Source of the DNA: Pseudomonas asplenii
GTDB taxonomy: Bacteria > Pseudomonadota > Gammaproteobacteria > Pseudomonadales > Pseudomonadaceae
NCBI RefSeq assembly: GCF_900105475.1
Contig: NZ_LT629777.1
Location: 3,410,001-3,474,000, forward strand
Direction: 5' to 3'
DNA length: 64,000 nt
The notes beneath the pieces were generated by a model. The model searched no databases, had not been told where the DNA came from, and saw nothing but the letters and a program-made list of their open reading frames with translations. Numbering within the stretch: the first letter of the stretch is position 1; every line of letters starts with the position of its first letter. The translations under genes were made by a program, and so were the position numbers. Shown piece by piece: positions 61,985 to 64,000 of the stretch.

Positions 61985-62497
61985 ATGGCGAAGAGCGAAG
62001 CGGCAGCGACAAAAGAACCCGGTGGAAAAAGCAAACTCAAGCTGATTATCGTGATCGTGGTGGCCTTGCTATTGGCCATTGGTGCGTCCGTGGGGGCGAC
62101 CTGGTACTTCATGCACAGTGCCCAGAGCAAGCCCGCAGCGCAGGAACATGCCGAGGCGGCCCCAACCGGCAAGCAGCCGGCGATCTACGAGCCGATGGCG
62201 CCAGCCTTCGTCGCCAACTTCAAGGACGCCAGCGGTCGCCAGCGCTACATGCAGGTGAGCATCACCCTGCTGGGACGCAATCAAGCTGACCTTGAGGCCT
62301 TGCGGGTCCACATGCCGGTGATTCGCAACAACCTGGTCATGCTGTTCGCCGGGCAGACCTACGAAACCCTTGCCACTCCGGTCGGTCAGGAACTGTTGCG
62401 CCAGAAAGCTACCGCCAGCGTGCAGGAAGTAGCCCAGAAAGAAGTCGGCAAGGTCGTGGTCGAACAGTTGCTCTTCACTAACTACGTACTGCAGTAG
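61985..62497 (+). CDS. fliL: Flagellar basal body protein FliL
   Basis: A 170-aa single-pass inner-membrane protein: basic N-terminus, TM at about 18-43 (LKLIIVIVVALLLAIGASVG), and a periplasmic domain (YEPMAPAFVANFKDASGRQRYMQVSITLLG; RNNLVMLFAGQTYETL). It surrounds the stator units and supports torque and swarming. First gene of fliLMN. Confidence 0.97.
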   Translation: MAKSEAAATKEPGGKSKLKLIIVIVVALLLAIGASVGATWYFMHSAQSKPAAQEHAEAAPTGKQPAIYEPMAPAFVANFKDASGRQRYMQVSITLLGRNQADLEALRVHMPVIRNNLVMLFAGQTYETLATPVGQELLRQKATASVQEVAQKEVGKVVVEQLLFTNYVLQ

Positions 62498-62506
62498 GAT
62501 CTCCCC

Positions 62507-63475
62507 ATGGCCGTGCAAGACCTGCTGTCCCAGGATGAGATCGATGCCCTCTTGCATGGCGTCGATGACGGTCTGGTGCAGACCGAAAGCTCTGCCGACC
62601 CTGGCAGTATCAAAAGTTATGACCTGACCAGCCAGGATCGCATCGTTCGTGGACGCATGCCGACCCTGGAAATGATCAACGAGCGTTTTGCCCGCTATAC
62701 CCGCATCAGCATGTTCAACATGTTGCGTCGCTCCGCCGATGTCGCGGTAGGCGGTGTGCAGGTGATGAAGTTCGGCGAATACGTGCACTCGCTGTATGTG
62801 CCGACCAGTCTCAACCTGGTCAAGCTCAAGCCTTTGCGTGGCACCGCGTTGTTCATCCTCGATGCCAAGCTGGTGTTCAAGCTGGTGGACAACTTCTTCG
62901 GCGGCGACGGACGTCACGCCAAGATCGAAGGTCGGGAGTTCACCCCGACCGAACTGCGCGTGGTACGCATGGTGCTCGAGCAGGCCTTCATCGATCTGAA
63001 GGAAGCCTGGCAGGCGATCATGGAAGTCAATTTCGAGTACATCAACTCGGAAGTGAACCCGGCCATGGCCAACATCGTTGGCCCGAGCGAAGCGGTGGTG
63101 GTGTCCACGTTCCATATCGAACTCGACGGCGGCGGCGGCGACCTGCATGTGACCATGCCGTATTCGATGATCGAGCCGGTGCGCGAGATGCTCGATGCCG
63201 GTTTCCAGTCGGACCTCGACGACCAGGACGAGCGCTGGGTCAAGGCCTTGCGCGAGGACGTGCTGGATGTGGCGGTACCGCTCAGCGCCACCGTGGCTCG
63301 TCGTCAATTGCGCCTGCGGGACATCCTGCACATGCAGCCGGGCGACGTGATTCCGGTGGAATTGCCCGAAGAAATGGTCATGCGTGCCAACGGCGTGCCG
63401 TCGTTCAAGGTCAAGCTCGGTTCCCACAAGGGCAACCTGGCGCTGCAAGTGATTGAGCCGATTGTGCGTCGTTGA
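62507..63475 (+). CDS. fliM: Flagellar motor switch protein FliM
   Basis: A 322-aa C-ring protein. The N-terminal CheY-P binding peptide is LLSQDEIDALLHG; the middle CheC-like domain and the C-terminal FliN-like domain (AVPLSATVARRQLRLRDILHMQPGDVIPVELPEEMVMRANGVPSFKVKLG) are complete. It binds phosphorylated CheY to reverse rotation. It starts 9 bp after fliL. Confidence 0.98.
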   Translation: MAVQDLLSQDEIDALLHGVDDGLVQTESSADPGSIKSYDLTSQDRIVRGRMPTLEMINERFARYTRISMFNMLRRSADVAVGGVQVMKFGEYVHSLYVPTSLNLVKLKPLRGTALFILDAKLVFKLVDNFFGGDGRHAKIEGREFTPTELRVVRMVLEQAFIDLKEAWQAIMEVNFEYINSEVNPAMANIVGPSEAVVVSTFHIELDGGGGDLHVTMPYSMIEPVREMLDAGFQSDLDDQDERWVKALREDVLDVAVPLSATVARRQLRLRDILHMQPGDVIPVELPEEMVMRANGVPSFKVKLGSHKGNLALQVIEPIVRR

Positions 63476-63531
63476 ACGTTCGATCAGGCATGTGTTGTGT
63501 TAACTGAATTTCTGCTCGCCGAGGATGACTG

Positions 63532-63990
63532 ATGGCTGACGAACAAGATATGAACGACCAGGCTCTGGCTGACGAATGGGCAGCCGCTCTGGAAGAGTCC
63601 GGCGAATCCGGTCAGGCTGATATCGACGCCTTGCTGGCGGCTGATGCCGCGTCCGGGTCGGGCTCCAGCCGCCTGCCGATGGAAGAGTTCGGCAGCGTGC
63701 CGAAGAATCATGATCCGGTCACGCTCGATGGGCCTAACCTGGACGTGATCCTCGATATTCCGGTGTCGATTTCCATGGAAGTCGGCAGCACCGATATCAA
63801 CATCCGCAACCTGCTGCAACTGAACCAGGGTTCGGTGATCGAGCTGGACCGTCTGGCCGGCGAGCCACTGGACGTGCTGGTCAACGGCACGCTGATCGCC
63901 CATGGCGAGGTGGTGGTGGTGAACGAAAAGTTCGGTATCCGTCTGACGGACGTGATCAGCCCGAGCGAACGCATCAAGAAGTTGCGCTGA
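63532..63990 (+). CDS. fliN: Flagellar motor switch protein FliN
   Basis: A 152-aa FliN. The first 65 residues form an acidic, Ala/Asp/Glu-rich extension; the SpoA-type domain follows (LDVILDIPVSISMEVGSTDINIRNLLQLNQGSVIELDRLAGEPLDVLVNGTLIAHGEVVVVNEKFGIRLTDVI). It completes the C-ring with FliM and FliG. fliO begins right after the stop. Confidence 0.97.
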   Translation: MADEQDMNDQALADEWAAALEESGESGQADIDALLAADAASGSGSSRLPMEEFGSVPKNHDPVTLDGPNLDVILDIPVSISMEVGSTDINIRNLLQLNQGSVIELDRLAGEPLDVLVNGTLIAHGEVVVVNEKFGIRLTDVISPSERIKKLR

Positions 63991-64000
63991 ATGAGCAGGC
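63991..64000 (+). CDS. fliO: Start of the next gene, presumably fliO (three codons only)
   Basis: ATG AGC AGG C directly follows the fliN TGA at the window edge. fliO follows fliN in other pseudomonads, so this is very probably its start; nothing of the product can be seen. Confidence 0.4.

Noticed and set aside
1..64000. CRISPR arrays, tRNA, rRNA, riboswitches
   Set aside because: No regularly spaced repeats, no tRNA cloverleaf with a CCA end, and no rRNA-like stretches were noticed on reading both strands; riboswitch folds could be missed without a covariance search.

Overview
This 64 kb window is chromosomal DNA from a Pseudomonas, most likely of the P. fluorescens group. The basis is GC-rich coding, a phenylalanine hydroxylase operon beside its regulator, a flgF-L to fliC to fleQ-S-R to fliE-N flagellar order, and REP-like GTGGCGAGC...GCTCGCCAC hairpins of the fluorescent-pseudomonad type. 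I see no rRNA, tRNA, CRISPR array, prophage or insertion sequence. The window is cut inside a response regulator on the left and at the first codons of fliO on the right.

Left part (1-11 kb): a truncated CpxR-type regulator and a small coiled-coil membrane-anchored protein; yciI-yciB on the minus strand; then a plus-strand run of PHP phosphatase, yciO, scpA, scpB and rluB (RNA turnover, condensin loading, 23S pseudouridine). Next come an AroP aromatic amino acid permease, ArfB ribosome rescue, an MFS transporter and two very small proteins.

Phenylalanine catabolism (11.2-15.5 kb): phhA-phhB-phhC (hydroxylase, carbinolamine dehydratase, aromatic aminotransferase) run leftward and phhR, the TyrR-like activator, runs rightward. 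Four TGTAAA-N6-TTTACA-like sites are visible, two in the phhA/phhR gap and a tandem pair upstream of aroP, so uptake and catabolism look like one PhhR regulon.

Flagellar rod, ring and hook-junction genes (15.7-24.2 kb): flgF-G-H-I-J-K-L follow a near-consensus sigma54 promoter.

Flagellin glycosylation island (24.2-43.6 kb): two giant multi-domain glycosyltransferases; a CDP-sugar set (rfbF, rfbG, RfbC-like epimerase, sugar C-methyltransferase, reductase) predicted to make a 6-deoxy-3-C-methyl hexose; a pseudaminic-acid-type set (pseC, associated methylase, pseF, a pseG-pseH fusion, pseI) that lacks pseB; a FabH-like condensing enzyme; a Maf-type glycosyltransferase; and a 90-aa protein of unknown function. 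This is the most unusual part of the window: two separate activated-sugar pathways plus an acyl-chain enzyme sit directly upstream of fliC.

Filament, regulators and basal body (43.6-64 kb): fliC with a FliA-type promoter and a strong terminator, flaG, fliD, fliS, fliT, the master regulator fleQ, fleS-fleR, fliE-F-G-H-I-J, an HsbA/HsbR/HptB-type partner-switching cassette, fliK, fliL, fliM and fliN. Clear sigma54 promoters precede flgF, fleS, fliE, fliK and fliL, consistent with a FleQ/FleR-RpoN hierarchy.
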